Source: Vreelandella azerica
GTDB taxonomy: Bacteria; Pseudomonadota; Gammaproteobacteria; Pseudomonadales; Halomonadaceae
DNA: 64,000 nt
Assembly (NCBI RefSeq): GCF_013112225.1
Contig: NZ_JABFHI010000001.1
Span: 186,001 to 250,000, forward strand
Direction of reading: 5' to 3'
Shown: positions 47,560 through 57,624 of the stretch, in pieces
Numbering within the stretch: position 1 is the first letter of the stretch
Layout of the letters: each line of letters starts with the position of its first letter
Program-made: the position numbers and the translations under genes
Notes under the pieces: generated by a model
Told to the model about the DNA's origin: nothing
The model's database searches: none
The model's input: only the letters and a program-made list of their open reading frames with translations

Positions 47560-49129
47560 TCAGTCTTCCAGGTTGGCGCCAGACTTCCACGACCAGTCTC
47601 GCCAGCGCAGATCAAACAGATCCTTGCGGCGATCCTTGAGGTTGGTCACCGAGCCTTCAGCGCGCAACACTGTCAGGCGGGTCAGGTCCAGGTCCGAGAA
47701 AAAGATCATCTCGGTGTTGGGCGTGGTTTCTGCCAATACGGCGTCATGAGGGAAGGCAAAATCAGACGGCGAGAATACCGCTGATTGGGCATACTGGATA
47801 TCCAGGTTTTCGATTGACGGCAGGTTGCCGACGCTGCCGCACAGTACCACATAGCACTCGTTTTCAATCGCGCGAGCTTGGGAGCAGTGGCGCACCCGCA
47901 GATAACCGTTTTTGGTGTCGGTCCAGAAAGGCACAAACAGGATATCCATTTCCTGATCCGCCAGCAGGCGCCCAAGCTCAGGAAACTCGACGTCATAGCA
48001 GATCAGTATGCCGACGCGTCCGGCATCGGTTTCAAATATCTGCAGGTTGTCACCGCCTTCAATCACCCAGTCGCGGCGTTCCTGAGGCGTGATATGCAGT
48101 TTGGCCTGGCGCTCGACGCTGCCGTCGCGATGGAAGAGATAAGCGATATTGTAAAGCCGGTCATCTTCACCGACCTCGATCATCGAGCCGCCGACAATAT
48201 TGATATTGTAGGACACTGCCATACGCGACAGCTCAGTCTTGAACTGTTCGGTAAAGCTGGCCAGAAAGCGGATGGCCGCCATCTGATCCTGCTGGGCAGC
48301 ACGGTCCTGCAGACCCATCAGTGGCGCGTTGAACAGTTCTGGGAAGACGGCAAAGTCACTCTGATAGTCCGACAGGGCATCCACAAAGTATTCAATCTGC
48401 TGAAGGGCTGCTTCCACCGAAGAGAATTCGCGCATCTGCCACTGTACGGCGCCAACCCGCACCTGGGTGGGGCGTGTATCGAGAATATTGGCGGCAGGCT
48501 CGAACAGGATATTGTTCCACTCAAGCAGAGTGGCATAACCCTTGGACTGCTCATCTTCCGGCAGGTATTTACGCAGCAGGCGCTTGACCTGAAAGTCATT
48601 GGCCAGCTGGAAGGACAGAATTGGGTCGTAGAGCTCCTTGCGGGATACCTTTGTCGATATACTCTGTGGGCCCCATTTCATCAGCATGCTGGTGATATTC
48701 GGGAATCCGCCCGCCGGCCAGAATGGCCCGCATGTTGAGTGAGCGGCACAGTTCCTTGCGCGCCTCATACAGGCGGCGCCCTAGACGGTAACCGCGATAA
48801 TCCGGATGAATCAGGATATCCAGGCCGTACATGGCATCGCCGTTACTGTCATTAAGGATGACTTCACGGTGGCCGATCAGGTCGTCGTACTTGTGAGGGT
48901 TGGAAAATTCGTCGTAATCCACCTGCACGGTCAGAGCGACCCCGACGAGCACACCGTCATCTTCAATAGCGATCTGACCGTCCGGGAATTCATGGATCAG
49001 CTTGTCAATCGTGTGCTGTGGCCAGGCGCCTCCAATATCATGATAGACCGCATCCATCAGTGATTTGAGCTGAGAATAATCCTCAGAGGTCAGGTTACGC
49101 GTGTTCAGGTGCAGATCTTCTAGGGACAT
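47560..49129 (-). CDS. GNAT acetyltransferase-carbon-nitrogen hydrolase fusion, frameshifted
   Basis: The N-terminal 180 residues are a GNAT domain (GLDILIHPDYRGYRLGRRLYEARKEL). The C-terminal part is a nitrilase-superfamily amidase with Glu in AVFPELFNAPL, Lys in RQAKLHITPQE and Cys in GILICYDVEFPELG, a complete catalytic set. The two-domain family is known in proteobacteria, but its substrate is not. The frames meet near the plus-strand T3 run 48650-48652; removing one base gives YIDKVSRKELYDPILSFQLA. ATG 49129 is the start. The restored protein has about 522 residues. Confidence 0.85.
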
Positions 49130-49184
49130 GGTGTCTGGTTTTCCCAATTCAAAAATATAGCGTTACTCTAGCACTTCTGCGCCG

Positions 49185-50102
49185 CTACTGTTGAGGTCGG
49201 TCTGGCTTCCACTGGGCCAGTGTCTGCTTGAACGGCAGGGTCAATGTCTGTGCCATGATGACACCCCCGAGAATCAAAAGACCACCAATAATGTGGAAGA
49301 CGGCCAAGTGTTCACCCAGAAAGATCATGGCAATAATGGCACTGAACAAGGGCATCAGGTTGATGAAAATGCTTGCCTGGTTGGCCCCGATCTGACGTAC
49401 CGCGCGCATCCATAGGTACGTTGTAATGATCGATGCCGGAATGCCCGCATACAGAATCAGCCAGACATTATGCCCATCAACGGGCGTCTTTGGCCCGAGC
49501 AGATAAGGGGGCAGCAGAATCAGCACCGCAAAGCATATCTGGCCATACAGCATGACCCAGGGCGGCAGCTTCATCTGCCAGCGCCGCAGCATGACCCCAT
49601 ACATGGCATAACAGGTGGCCGCGACCACCATCAAGGCATCCCCTGGTGATACCTTTAGCTGCAGCAATGATAACGGGTTACCTTGCCCAAGCAGCACGGT
49701 GACGCCGAAAAAGGCCAGCACGCCGCCGATAATGCCGCCAAGGGTGGGCGGCTCGCGCAGGATCAGCGCGCTAAGCAGCACGGTTAAAAGCGGCACCATG
49801 GCCGCGAGAATACCCATATTGGTGGCCGAGGTTGTCTCTGCTGCCACATAAGCCAGGCCTTGCCATAAGCCCATTCCCAGCATGCCCAGTAGCGCAAGTC
49901 TTGGCCATTGCTTGAGAATCTCATCGCGATGACGCCAGGCGGCAGGCAGCACAAAGGGTGTCATCACCAGCAAGGCCAATAACCAGCGTAGAAAGGCAAT
50001 ACTGCTCGGCGCAATGCTGCCCACCGTTAGCTGGTTGATGGTCATGTTGCCTGACCAGATCAGCACCGTGGCCAGCGGCGGCAAAAAATAAATCAGTCGC
50101 AT
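49185..50102 (-). CDS. EamA-family (DMT) transporter
   Basis: A 305-residue integral membrane protein with ten predicted helices and duplicated EamA domains (WSGNMTINQLTVG start, and LGEHLAVFHIIGGLLILGGV near the end). Family members export amino acids or metabolites; the substrate is unknown. It is divergent from fadH with about 210 bases between. Confidence 0.87.
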   Translation of the reverse strand: MRLIYFLPPLATVLIWSGNMTINQLTVGSIAPSSIAFLRWLLALLVMTPFVLPAAWRHRDEILKQWPRLALLGMLGMGLWQGLAYVAAETTSATNMGILAAMVPLLTVLLSALILREPPTLGGIIGGVLAFFGVTVLLGQGNPLSLLQLKVSPGDALMVVAATCYAMYGVMLRRWQMKLPPWVMLYGQICFAVLILLPPYLLGPKTPVDGHNVWLILYAGIPASIITTYLWMRAVRQIGANQASIFINLMPLFSAIIAMIFLGEHLAVFHIIGGLLILGGVIMAQTLTLPFKQTLAQWKPDRPQQ

Positions 50103-50313
50103 GTAAAGGTTCCTGAAAAAGGTTCCTGAGAATAGTTAGCCTGTTAATGTGACGCGCATTGAAACAAACGACAAGGGGCAAGGTTGTGATTAACGCATCT
50201 AGCCATCGTTGTCGTCCAGATTATCGAACTCAGGGGTGTACCTGATCCGCACAATGTCATACGCTTGTTTGAATAGCCGCAAACAATAACATCTGCTTGA
50301 GTGAGGAAGCCCA

Positions 50314-52325
50314 ATGACTGCCTACCCGCATATTTTCCAGCCGCTACAGCTTGGCCCCTTAACATTGCCCAACCGCGTATTAATGGGGTCAATGCATACC
50401 AACCTTGAGGAATCACCCAATGGCTTTGCCAGGCTGGCACATTTTTACGCGGAGCGCGCCCGGGCAGGCGTTGGCCTGATCGTTACCGGTGGCATTGCGC
50501 CTAACCCTGAAGGCGCTGTTTTTCATGGGGCCAATGCGCTGATAGATGACTCTCAGCTTGCTGAGCATCGTCAAGTAGTAGATGCGGTTCACCGCGAGGG
50601 TGGGCATCTGTGCATGCAGATTCTCCACGCCGGGCGCTATGCCTATTCGCCTGAACTGGTGGCGCCCTCTGCTATCCAGGCGCCGATCAATAGGTTCACC
50701 CCGCGAGCGCTTGACAGCGACGAAGTCGAGCAGCAGATTGCCGACTATGTGCGCTGTGCCCGTCTGGCCCAGCAGGCGGGCTATGACGGCGTTGAAATCA
50801 TGGGCTCTGAAGGCTACCTGATTAACCAGTTTATCTGCCAGCGCACCAATCAGCGTGATGATCAGTGGGGCGGGAGTTTCGAAAACCGCATTCGCTTTGC
50901 TATTGAAATTGTAAGTCGTGTGCGTAAAGCAGTCGGCAAAAACTTTGCGCTGATTTTTCGTTTGTCGATGATTGATCTGGTAGAAGAGGGCAGCACTCAT
51001 GAAGAGGTGGTCGCCCTTGCCAAGGCGATTGAATCAGTAGGAGCTGATGCGCTGAATACTGGCATTGGCTGGCATGAGGCCAGGGTGCCAACCATCGTCA
51101 CCAGCGTGCCACGTGCGGCCTTCACTCAAGTAACCCAAAAGCTGCGCAGTGAGGTCACGCTGCCATTGATTACCACCAACCGGATCAATATGCCGGAGGT
51201 GGCTGAACAAGTGCTGGCACAAGGTCATGCGGATATGGTCTCCATGGCACGTCCGTTTCTGGCGGACCCTGAATGGATTAATAAGGCCGAGGAGGGGCGC
51301 GCGGATGAAATCAATACCTGCATCGCCTGTAATCAGGCCTGCCTGGATCACACCTTCGCTGGCAAGCTGACGTCCTGTTTGGTCAATCCGCGTGCTTGCC
51401 ATGAGACGGAGTTGGTGGTGACACCTGCAGCCAAGATCAGGCAGGTCGCGGTTGTGGGGGTGGCCCGGCGGGACTTGCGGCAGCCGTGACGGCTGCTCAG
51501 CGCGGGCATCAGGTGGTGCTGTTTGAACGCCAGGCCGAGTTAGGCGGGCAGTTCAATTATGCACGCAAGATTCCTGGTAAAGAGGAGTTCAACGAGACTC
51601 TGCGCTATTACCGAGTGATGCTGGAAAAGTACGCGGTGGACATCCGTCTCAATAGTAAAGCCAGCGTAGAGGAGCTGGTAACATTCGATGAGGTCGTGCT
51701 GGCCACTGGCGTACAGCCGCGTCAGCTGGCGATACCCGGTGCAGACCATCCCAGTGTGCTCTCCTATGCCGAAGCGATCCGCGAGCCGCAGCGCGTGGGC
51801 CACAAAGTGGCGGTGATCGGTTCAGGTGGTATTGGCTTTGACGTGGCTGAGCTGCTGGTCAATCAGGTGCCTACTGCCTTGGATATCAATGCCTGGTGCG
51901 ATGAATGGGGCGTTGATCTTGAGATTAATCAGGCAGGTGGGCTGAAAGCCCCGCAGCATCCGGCCAGCGCCCGAGAGGTGGTGATGTTGCAGCGTAAAAC
52001 CTCCAAGCCTGGCAAAAATCTCGGCAAGACCACCGGCTGGGTGCATCGAGCATCGCTTAAACAGCATGGCGTTACTATGCTGGCAGGGTGTGAGTACCTG
52101 CAGATCGACGATCAAGGCTTGCATATCCGCCATCAGGACACAGTGCAGGTGCTTGCGGTAGATAGCATAGTGGTGTGTGCGGGTCAGGAATCTGTGCGTG
52201 ACTTACTCGGGCCTTTGGAAAAGGCAGGTATCAGAGTACAGATTATTGGTGGTGCCGAGGAGGCGGCCGAACTTGATGCCAAGCGCGCTATTGAGCAAGG
52301 CACTCAAGTGGCCGCTGCGCTCTGA
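50314..52325 (+). CDS. fadH: NADPH 2,4-dienoyl-CoA reductase, frameshifted
   Basis: FadH reduces 2,4-dienoyl-CoA during degradation of unsaturated fatty acids. The N-terminal half is an Old Yellow Enzyme barrel (NRVLMGSMHTNLEE, GYDGVEIMGSEGYLINQF), followed by the [4Fe-4S] cysteines (CIACNQACLD, SCLVNPRAC) and two dinucleotide domains (GQFNYARKIPGKEEF, VIGSGGIGFDVAE). The G5 run 51456-51460 breaks the frame; six G give VGGGPAGLAAAVTAAQRGH, restoring the FAD-binding glycines and about 670 residues. Similarity to E. coli FadH is high throughout. Confidence 0.92.
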
Positions 52326-52353
52326 GTGCTAGGTATGCTTCATAGGCCAGATT

Positions 52354-52382
52354 AAAAAAGCCCGCTATAAAAGCGGGCTTTG
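52354..52382 (-). terminator. Terminator of the HiPIP gene
   Basis: AAAGCCCGCT pairs with AGCGGGCTTT around ATAAA. On the minus strand T6 follows, so it mainly serves HiPIP; it may also stop fadH transcripts. Confidence 0.88.
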
Positions 52383-52405
52383 GTATCTTGGTGCAGTAGC
52401 AGTGC

Positions 52406-52720
52406 TTAAGCAGCAGCTGTCCAGGATTGGCACCAACCGGCTGGTTCGACGCTGTTCTGCGGGAACAACTGGCAGCCTTCTTTATCAGCAATCCAGAACA
52501 TGCAGTTATTGCACTGTTCGCCTTCAGCATAAGCAGGATGATCGCTTGCTTCGCTAGCGACTTCTACGTAGTTCAACGCCTGGGCGTTGCTGGAGGAAGG
52601 ATCCAGGCGTGGCAGATCCTGGGCGAAAGCAGTCTTGGAAAGAATGCCAGCACCTAGCGGCAGTGCCGCAAGGCCAAGCATACTGTTGCGCATGAAGTCA
52701 CGACGGCTTTGATTAGCCAT
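52406..52720 (-). CDS. High-potential iron-sulfur protein
   Basis: The 104-residue precursor has a twin-arginine signal (SRRDFMRNSMLGLAALPLG) and the HiPIP cysteines in QCNNCMFW, GCQLFPQ and GWCQSW. It is a small periplasmic [4Fe-4S] electron carrier of respiratory chains. It is a single gene with its own terminator. Redox partners in the window, such as the octahaem cytochrome, are only a possibility. Confidence 0.93.
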   Translation of the reverse strand: MANQSRRDFMRNSMLGLAALPLGAGILSKTAFAQDLPRLDPSSSNAQALNYVEVASEASDHPAYAEGEQCNNCMFWIADKEGCQLFPQNSVEPAGWCQSWTAAA

Positions 52721-53024
52721 GATCTCTCCTTATCGTCACGGTCTGACGTTGTATTCACGGTCTTGTGGGTGGTTGTCCACCTCTTCAGGGCTCCGACAGA
52801 ACCTGCTTAACCGGAGTTAAGAGGTATTTTAGCGTAAGTGCCTGCAGAGTGCGAATAAGCTTATCATCCAGCGACAATTCGCCACGTTAAGGGTTTGTTA
52901 AGTCCTGCCTAATAAGGCTTACTCAACCCATCTGCGCAGTCACTCATTGTGCTGTTATACTTTGGCACAAGAAGTTTTAATACGTTCCCTTGTTGTTGAA
53001 TATTACTATTTCGTGAGGCTCGCC
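52721..53024. other. Intergenic region between HiPIP and the RAM-domain gene
   Basis: The 304-base gap separates divergent genes. GTGC-GCAC arms (52949-52970 area) flank a TATACT box, a likely -10 element for the downstream gene. Nothing else is identified. Confidence 0.4.
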
Positions 53025-53300
53025 ATGCAAAACGCTGTTATTTTGATCAATACCGAAAAAGGCCAGGTAAAGGCTGTGGCCGAACGTCTTGCTGATGTGG
53101 AAGGGATCAGCGAGGTGTATTCCACCTGCGGCCGCTATGATCTTGTCGCTATCGCCCGCACGCGGGATTTTGAAAGCCTTGCTGAGCTTGTCACTGAGCG
53201 CCTAAATAAAGTGGAAGGTATCAGTGATACCGAAACGCTTAACGCCATGCAGGTGCATTCGCGCCATGACCTGGAAACCATGTTCTCAGTGGGCTGGTAA
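53025..53300 (+). CDS. Stand-alone RAM (Lrp/AsnC ligand-binding) domain protein
   Basis: From ATG 53025 (GAGG upstream) the 91-residue protein is only the regulatory RAM domain of Lrp/AsnC proteins, with VEGISEVYSTCGRYDLVAIA and VEGISDTETLNAMQ. No helix-turn-helix precedes it. Such single-domain proteins may form dimers that bind amino acids. An upstream in-frame extension to 52947 lacks homology and is rejected. Confidence 0.87.
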   Translation: MQNAVILINTEKGQVKAVAERLADVEGISEVYSTCGRYDLVAIARTRDFESLAELVTERLNKVEGISDTETLNAMQVHSRHDLETMFSVGW

Positions 53301-53349
53301 CACCTGCCCCTAGCTGTATTTTCCCGCATTACTAAAAGGAGTTAGTACC

Positions 53350-54207
53350 TTGGGTCGCGCAATGTCTCGTTTACGTCGTCAGGGCCGTCGCCTCGCGGTG
53401 ACGGCCCTATTTGTTGTGATTGGTTCAGGCCTATGGCTATTTCAAGAGCAAAGCTACCGCGATGCCTATACCTGGGAAGGGGTGCCTACCTGGGACGAAC
53501 TAAGCCTGACATCCTTTCACCGCGTGATGCGTAACGACGGCTACCTGTTAGGGTGGTCAGATTTGCGTGCCGGGGCCTTATGGGTCAGCTATCAACTCGC
53601 CGCCGTTGACGATGCTGCCATTGGCAGTCGCCCAGGCTTCTCGGCCGATTGGCGAACGCTCTGGCCAATCGGCACTGATAGCTACTCGGGCAGTGGTTAC
53701 GACCGCGGCCACCTGGCGCCCAACTATGCTATCGCTGCGGTGCATGGCCGCCAGGCTCAGGTAGACACCTTTCTGATGAGTAACATGTCACCGCAAACGC
53801 CAGAGTTGAACCGCCAGCTATGGCAGCGCCTGGAAGAAGCGGTAATGGACCATTTCGCGCCGCGTTTCGAGCAGTTACAGGTAATCACCGGGCCGATCTA
53901 CGCGGAAGGTTTCAGCAATGCTATGGATCGCGTTGGCTTTGTCGAAGTGCCGGTTGCGTTCTACAAGATCATCGTAGCGCCACACTCGGAAAACCCGCGC
54001 GCGTTAGCTTTTATCATGCCGCAGAAGGTGCAAGGCAATGAACCTCTGGATGACTACCTGGTATCCATTGATGAGGTAGAGGCAAAAACAGGGCTGAATT
54101 TCTTCCCCGATCTGACCCCAGCCGTCGAGCAAGCTCTGGAAGGTCAGATAAGTACTAACGGCTGGGCGCTGGAAGAAGTCGCCCGCAAGCCAGGGCGGTT
54201 TCAGTAA
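53350..54207 (+). CDS. DNA/RNA non-specific endonuclease (NUC1 family), membrane-anchored
   Basis: The protein has a single N-terminal membrane helix (about residues 15-32) and a nuclease domain with the catalytic motif YDRGHLAPNYAI (His about residue 121) and SNMSPQTPELNR, the magnesium Asn region. TTG 53350 is chosen because AAAGGAG is 8 bases upstream; ATG 53362 is the alternative. It should face the periplasm and degrade nucleic acids there. The length of 285 residues is normal. Confidence 0.9.
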   Translation: MGRAMSRLRRQGRRLAVTALFVVIGSGLWLFQEQSYRDAYTWEGVPTWDELSLTSFHRVMRNDGYLLGWSDLRAGALWVSYQLAAVDDAAIGSRPGFSADWRTLWPIGTDSYSGSGYDRGHLAPNYAIAAVHGRQAQVDTFLMSNMSPQTPELNRQLWQRLEEAVMDHFAPRFEQLQVITGPIYAEGFSNAMDRVGFVEVPVAFYKIIVAPHSENPRALAFIMPQKVQGNEPLDDYLVSIDEVEAKTGLNFFPDLTPAVEQALEGQISTNGWALEEVARKPGRFQ

Positions 54208-54455
54208 AAGCTAGCCAGAAATATCTTATGTCTTCCTGGCAGTTAGGCGTCAATAATCCGCTGTGCGGCCATTCTTTGCGGTTTCTGAAAAGCCGAAAAA
54301 GAGTGGTCGTTTTTATATCAGGCAGGAGACATTACCGCCCAGCACATTTAAATCGAGCGTAGATTTAAGTCGGGTGTAGATAAGGGTAGTTTCAATTAGA
54401 GAAGGGGCAACAGAAATAGTGGGGATGCTTGACAACAACATGGGGTTGATACTTT

Positions 54456-54542
54456 TGGTGCCCAGGAGAGGACTTGAACCTCCACGACCATACGGTCACT
54501 AGCACCTGAAGCTAGCGCGTCTACCAATTCCGCCACCTGGGC
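54456..54542 (-). tRNA. tRNA-Leu (CAG)
   Basis: An 87-base class II tRNA with encoded CCA, long variable arm, T-loop GTTCAAGTC and anticodon loop TTCAGGT. Acceptor arms GCCCAGG and CCTGGGC pair perfectly. It is the last of three tandem copies in the direction of transcription. Confidence 0.97.
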
Positions 54543-54599
54543 CTTACATCTTGACTGGATCTATCTAGTACTCTGAAACATAGCTAAACAGTGTTCGAT

Positions 54600-54686
54600 T
54601 GGTGCCCAGGAGAGGACTTGAACCTCCACGACCATACGGTCACTAGCACCTGAAGCTAGCGCGTCTACCAATTCCGCCACCTGGGC
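54600..54686 (-). tRNA. tRNA-Leu (CAG), second copy
   Basis: This 87-base copy is identical to the one at 54456 through the whole structure, with CCA. A 57-base spacer separates them. Confidence 0.97.
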
Positions 54687-54772
54687 GAACACTTGCTATA
54701 TTTTTTTACTACTCAATAACCTTCACTGCTACATCTTTGTTTTGTCAGCTTTTAGTTAGCTGAAAAAAGATG

Positions 54773-54859
54773 TGGTGCCCAGAAGAGGACTTGAACCTCC
54801 ACGACCATACGGTCACTAGCACCTGAAGCTAGCGCGTCTACCAATTCCGCCATCTGGGC
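54773..54859 (-). tRNA. tRNA-Leu (CAG), variant copy
   Basis: Identical to the other two except that the last acceptor pair is A-T instead of G-C: GCCCAGA pairs with TCTGGGC. Both sides changed, so the helix is intact. It is the first copy in the transcription direction. Confidence 0.97.
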
Positions 54860-55159
54860 AATTGGCGCGTATGATACCGAGATGGCCATGAAATGCAAGT
54901 GCTTTTCAGCCCAATTTACTGTTCTTTGTGCTTTCATGGAGCATGGGGTGTTGTTTGGCAACAATTCTTCTACTTACGTGGTTGGGTGATGCTGCCAGCA
55001 GCGCTATACTGCCTACATGATCAAACATAATTGTATAAATTTCAGCTGTATTGCCGCTGACCCCGTTTGTATGCGACACCTGACGCTTGCGAAATCTCAC
55101 CGCGCCCCATTAGCTGAAGATAAAGAAGCCGAAGATAAAGAATCAAGGATGCCGACTTT
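54860..55159. other. tRNA-rnr intergenic region
   Basis: This 300-base gap contains the promoters of the tRNA cluster (minus) and rnr (plus), but I see no conserved gene or strong motif. A short in-frame extension upstream of rnr is not supported. Confidence 0.4.
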
Positions 55160-57586
55160 ATGAATAAGTGGACGCTGAGTGACGACCCGCACGCGAGCCG
55201 TGAAGCACAAAAATATGATAATCCGGCACCCAGTCGGGAATACCTGCTGGCTGCGTTGGAAAATTACGGTAAGCCAATTACCCATGAAAACATGAGCCGC
55301 CTGCTGGGATTGGAAGATGAAGACCATCAGGAAGCGGTGCGCCGTCGCTTGGCCGCCATGGAACGTGATGGCCAGGTGCTGCGTGATCGCCGAGGCGCCT
55401 ATGCGCTGATCAATAAACTCGATCTGATCAAGGGCAAGGTGCTGGGCCACCGTGACGGTTTCGGGTTTGTGCTACGCGATGATGGCAAAAAGCCCGATCT
55501 GGTACTGCCGCCACGTCAGATGCGCCGCGTTTTTCACGGCGACCATGTGCTGGTACGCGTTAGTGGTCGCGATCGGCGCGGACGCGATGAAGCTACCATT
55601 GCTGATGTGATTGCGCGTAACACCCAGACAATGGTGGGTGTCTATCGTAGCAATACGCCTGAATTTGGCGTGCTGGTGCCAGAAAATCCGCGTATCACCC
55701 AGGAAGTCATCATTCCCCATAGTGCTTCTGGCGGTGCCCAGGATGGTCAGGTGATTTCTGCCAGGATTACCCAGCAGCCAGCCACTCGAGTCCAGCCGGT
55801 GGGTGAGGTGATTGAGGTGCTGGGTGAGCGTATGGATCCAGGTATGGAAATTGATATTGCTATCCGCAGCTACGATATTCCGGCGGAGTTTCCGCCTGAG
55901 GTAATGGATCAGATCTCGACCATTTCCGCAGAAGTCGTTGAAGCGGATAAGCAGAACCGGGTTGATCTTCGCAATACGCCGCTGGTGACCATCGATGATG
56001 AGTCCGCCAAGGACTTTGATGACGCGGTCTGCGCCTGGAAAACTAAGTCGGGCAGCTGGAAGCTGGTGGTTGCCATTGCTGATGTGTCCCACTATGTGCG
56101 CCCTGGCGAGCCACTGGATGATGAGGCGCGCACGCGGGGTACGTCGGTGTACTTCCCTGGGCAGGTGGTGCCCATGTTGCCAGAGCTGTTGTCCAATGGG
56201 TTGTGCTCACTGAACCCCCATGTTGATCGCCTGGTCATGGTCTGTGAGATGAATATCTCCAAGACCGGCGCGATCAGCCGTTATCGCTTCTATGAAGCCG
56301 TGATGAACTCCCATGCGCGGCTGACCTATAACAAGGTGGCGGCGATTCTGGACCCGGACAGTGACGAAGGCGAAACGCTGCGCAGGGAACATGCCAAGCT
56401 GGTCAAGCCGCTCAAGGACCTGCATGAGCTGTATGGCATTTTGCACGACGCACGCATTGAGCGTGGCGCCCTTGAGTTTGACACGACCGAAACGGCGATC
56501 ATCTTTAACGATGAGCGTAAGATTGAAAAAATTGTGCCGCGTAAACGTAATGACGCGCACAAAATGATTGAAGAGTGCATGCTGGCTGCTAACGTTGCTA
56601 CTGCCCGTTTTCTGGACAAGCATGACCTTCCGGCCCTGTACCGTATTCACGAAAAGCCGACGCCTGAACGCCTCGACAAGTTGCGTCTGTTCCTCAACGA
56701 GCTGGGGTTGACGCTGCCCGGTGGTGATGACCCGACGCCGCAGGATTATCAGGCCCTGCGCGAGACGATCAAAGATCGCCCGGATGCGGATATCATCCAG
56801 ACGGTGATGCTGCGCTCAATGAATCAGGCCGTGTATTCGCCCCAGAACGAAGGCCACTTTGGCTTGGCCTATCAGGCTTATGCGCACTTTACCTCGCCGA
56901 TTCGCCGCTACCCGGATCTGCTGGTGCACCGCGCCATTCGCTCGGTGGTACGCGGCCCTCGCCAGACCAATACAGTAATGCGGGTAGAAGGCGCGCCTGT
57001 TGAGCCACCCAGCAAGTGGTGCCCGTATACCTTTGAGCAGATGGTTGAGCTGGGCGAGCACTGCTCGATGGCCGAGCGCCGCGCTGATGATGCGACACGA
57101 GACGTGGAAAGCTGGCTGAAATGCGAGTTCATGTCCGACAAGCTGGGTGAGACCTTTGACGGTACCATTGCCTCGGTGACCCAGTTCGGTCTCTTTGTGC
57201 GCCTGGATGAGTTCTATGTGGAAGGTCTGGTGCATGTGACGTCACTGCCATCGGATTACTACCACTACGAAGCAGAGAAGCACCGTCTTAAAGGTGAGCG
57301 CACTGGCACCACCTATCGCCTGGGTGACGGCGTCACCATTCAGGTGGCGCGGGTTGATATGGATGATCGCAAGATCGACTTCAGCCTGGCCGATGAAAAA
57401 CCGCGTCCACGCCGTCAGCCGCGCAAGCGCCCGGCAGAGGCCAAACCGTCGGAAGACACCAAGGCAGCCGCGCCCAAAGAGGCTGCCAGGAAGTCGGACG
57501 ATAAGAAAGCGGGTGACAGCAAATCCAAGTCGAATCGCCGTGGCCCGCAGCGCTCACGCCGTTCGCGCAAGCCTGCTGACAAATAA
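55160..57586 (+). CDS. rnr: Ribonuclease R
   Basis: RNase R is the processive 3'-5' exoribonuclease that degrades structured RNA. The 808-residue protein has an N-terminal HTH, cold-shock domains, the RNB catalytic core (DDESAKDFDDAVCAW, with catalytic Asp residues; HFTSPIRRYPDLLVHRAI), a C-terminal S1 domain (TIASVTQFGLFVRLDEFY) and a Lys/Arg-rich tail. The stop overlaps a downstream ATG (TAATG); rlmB is next. Confidence 0.94.
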   Translation: MNKWTLSDDPHASREAQKYDNPAPSREYLLAALENYGKPITHENMSRLLGLEDEDHQEAVRRRLAAMERDGQVLRDRRGAYALINKLDLIKGKVLGHRDGFGFVLRDDGKKPDLVLPPRQMRRVFHGDHVLVRVSGRDRRGRDEATIADVIARNTQTMVGVYRSNTPEFGVLVPENPRITQEVIIPHSASGGAQDGQVISARITQQPATRVQPVGEVIEVLGERMDPGMEIDIAIRSYDIPAEFPPEVMDQISTISAEVVEADKQNRVDLRNTPLVTIDDESAKDFDDAVCAWKTKSGSWKLVVAIADVSHYVRPGEPLDDEARTRGTSVYFPGQVVPMLPELLSNGLCSLNPHVDRLVMVCEMNISKTGAISRYRFYEAVMNSHARLTYNKVAAILDPDSDEGETLRREHAKLVKPLKDLHELYGILHDARIERGALEFDTTETAIIFNDERKIEKIVPRKRNDAHKMIEECMLAANVATARFLDKHDLPALYRIHEKPTPERLDKLRLFLNELGLTLPGGDDPTPQDYQALRETIKDRPDADIIQTVMLRSMNQAVYSPQNEGHFGLAYQAYAHFTSPIRRYPDLLVHRAIRSVVRGPRQTNTVMRVEGAPVEPPSKWCPYTFEQMVELGEHCSMAERRADDATRDVESWLKCEFMSDKLGETFDGTIASVTQFGLFVRLDEFYVEGLVHVTSLPSDYYHYEAEKHRLKGERTGTTYRLGDGVTIQVARVDMDDRKIDFSLADEKPRPRRQPRKRPAEAKPSEDTKAAAPKEAARKSDDKKAGDSKSKSNRRGPQRSRRSRKPADK

Positions 57587-57624
57587 TGGCTGGTCAAGGT
57601 AAGGAACCTCGCGTAAGGAACAAC

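Noticed and set aside
47878-48738. Plus-strand open frame of 286 codons opposite the GNAT-hydrolase gene
   Set aside because: It is antisense to a conserved nitrilase domain and has no family features.
54456-54859. Integration site in the tRNA-Leu cluster
   Set aside because: tRNA genes are common integration targets, but no integrase or truncated tRNA duplicate is seen; all three copies are full length.
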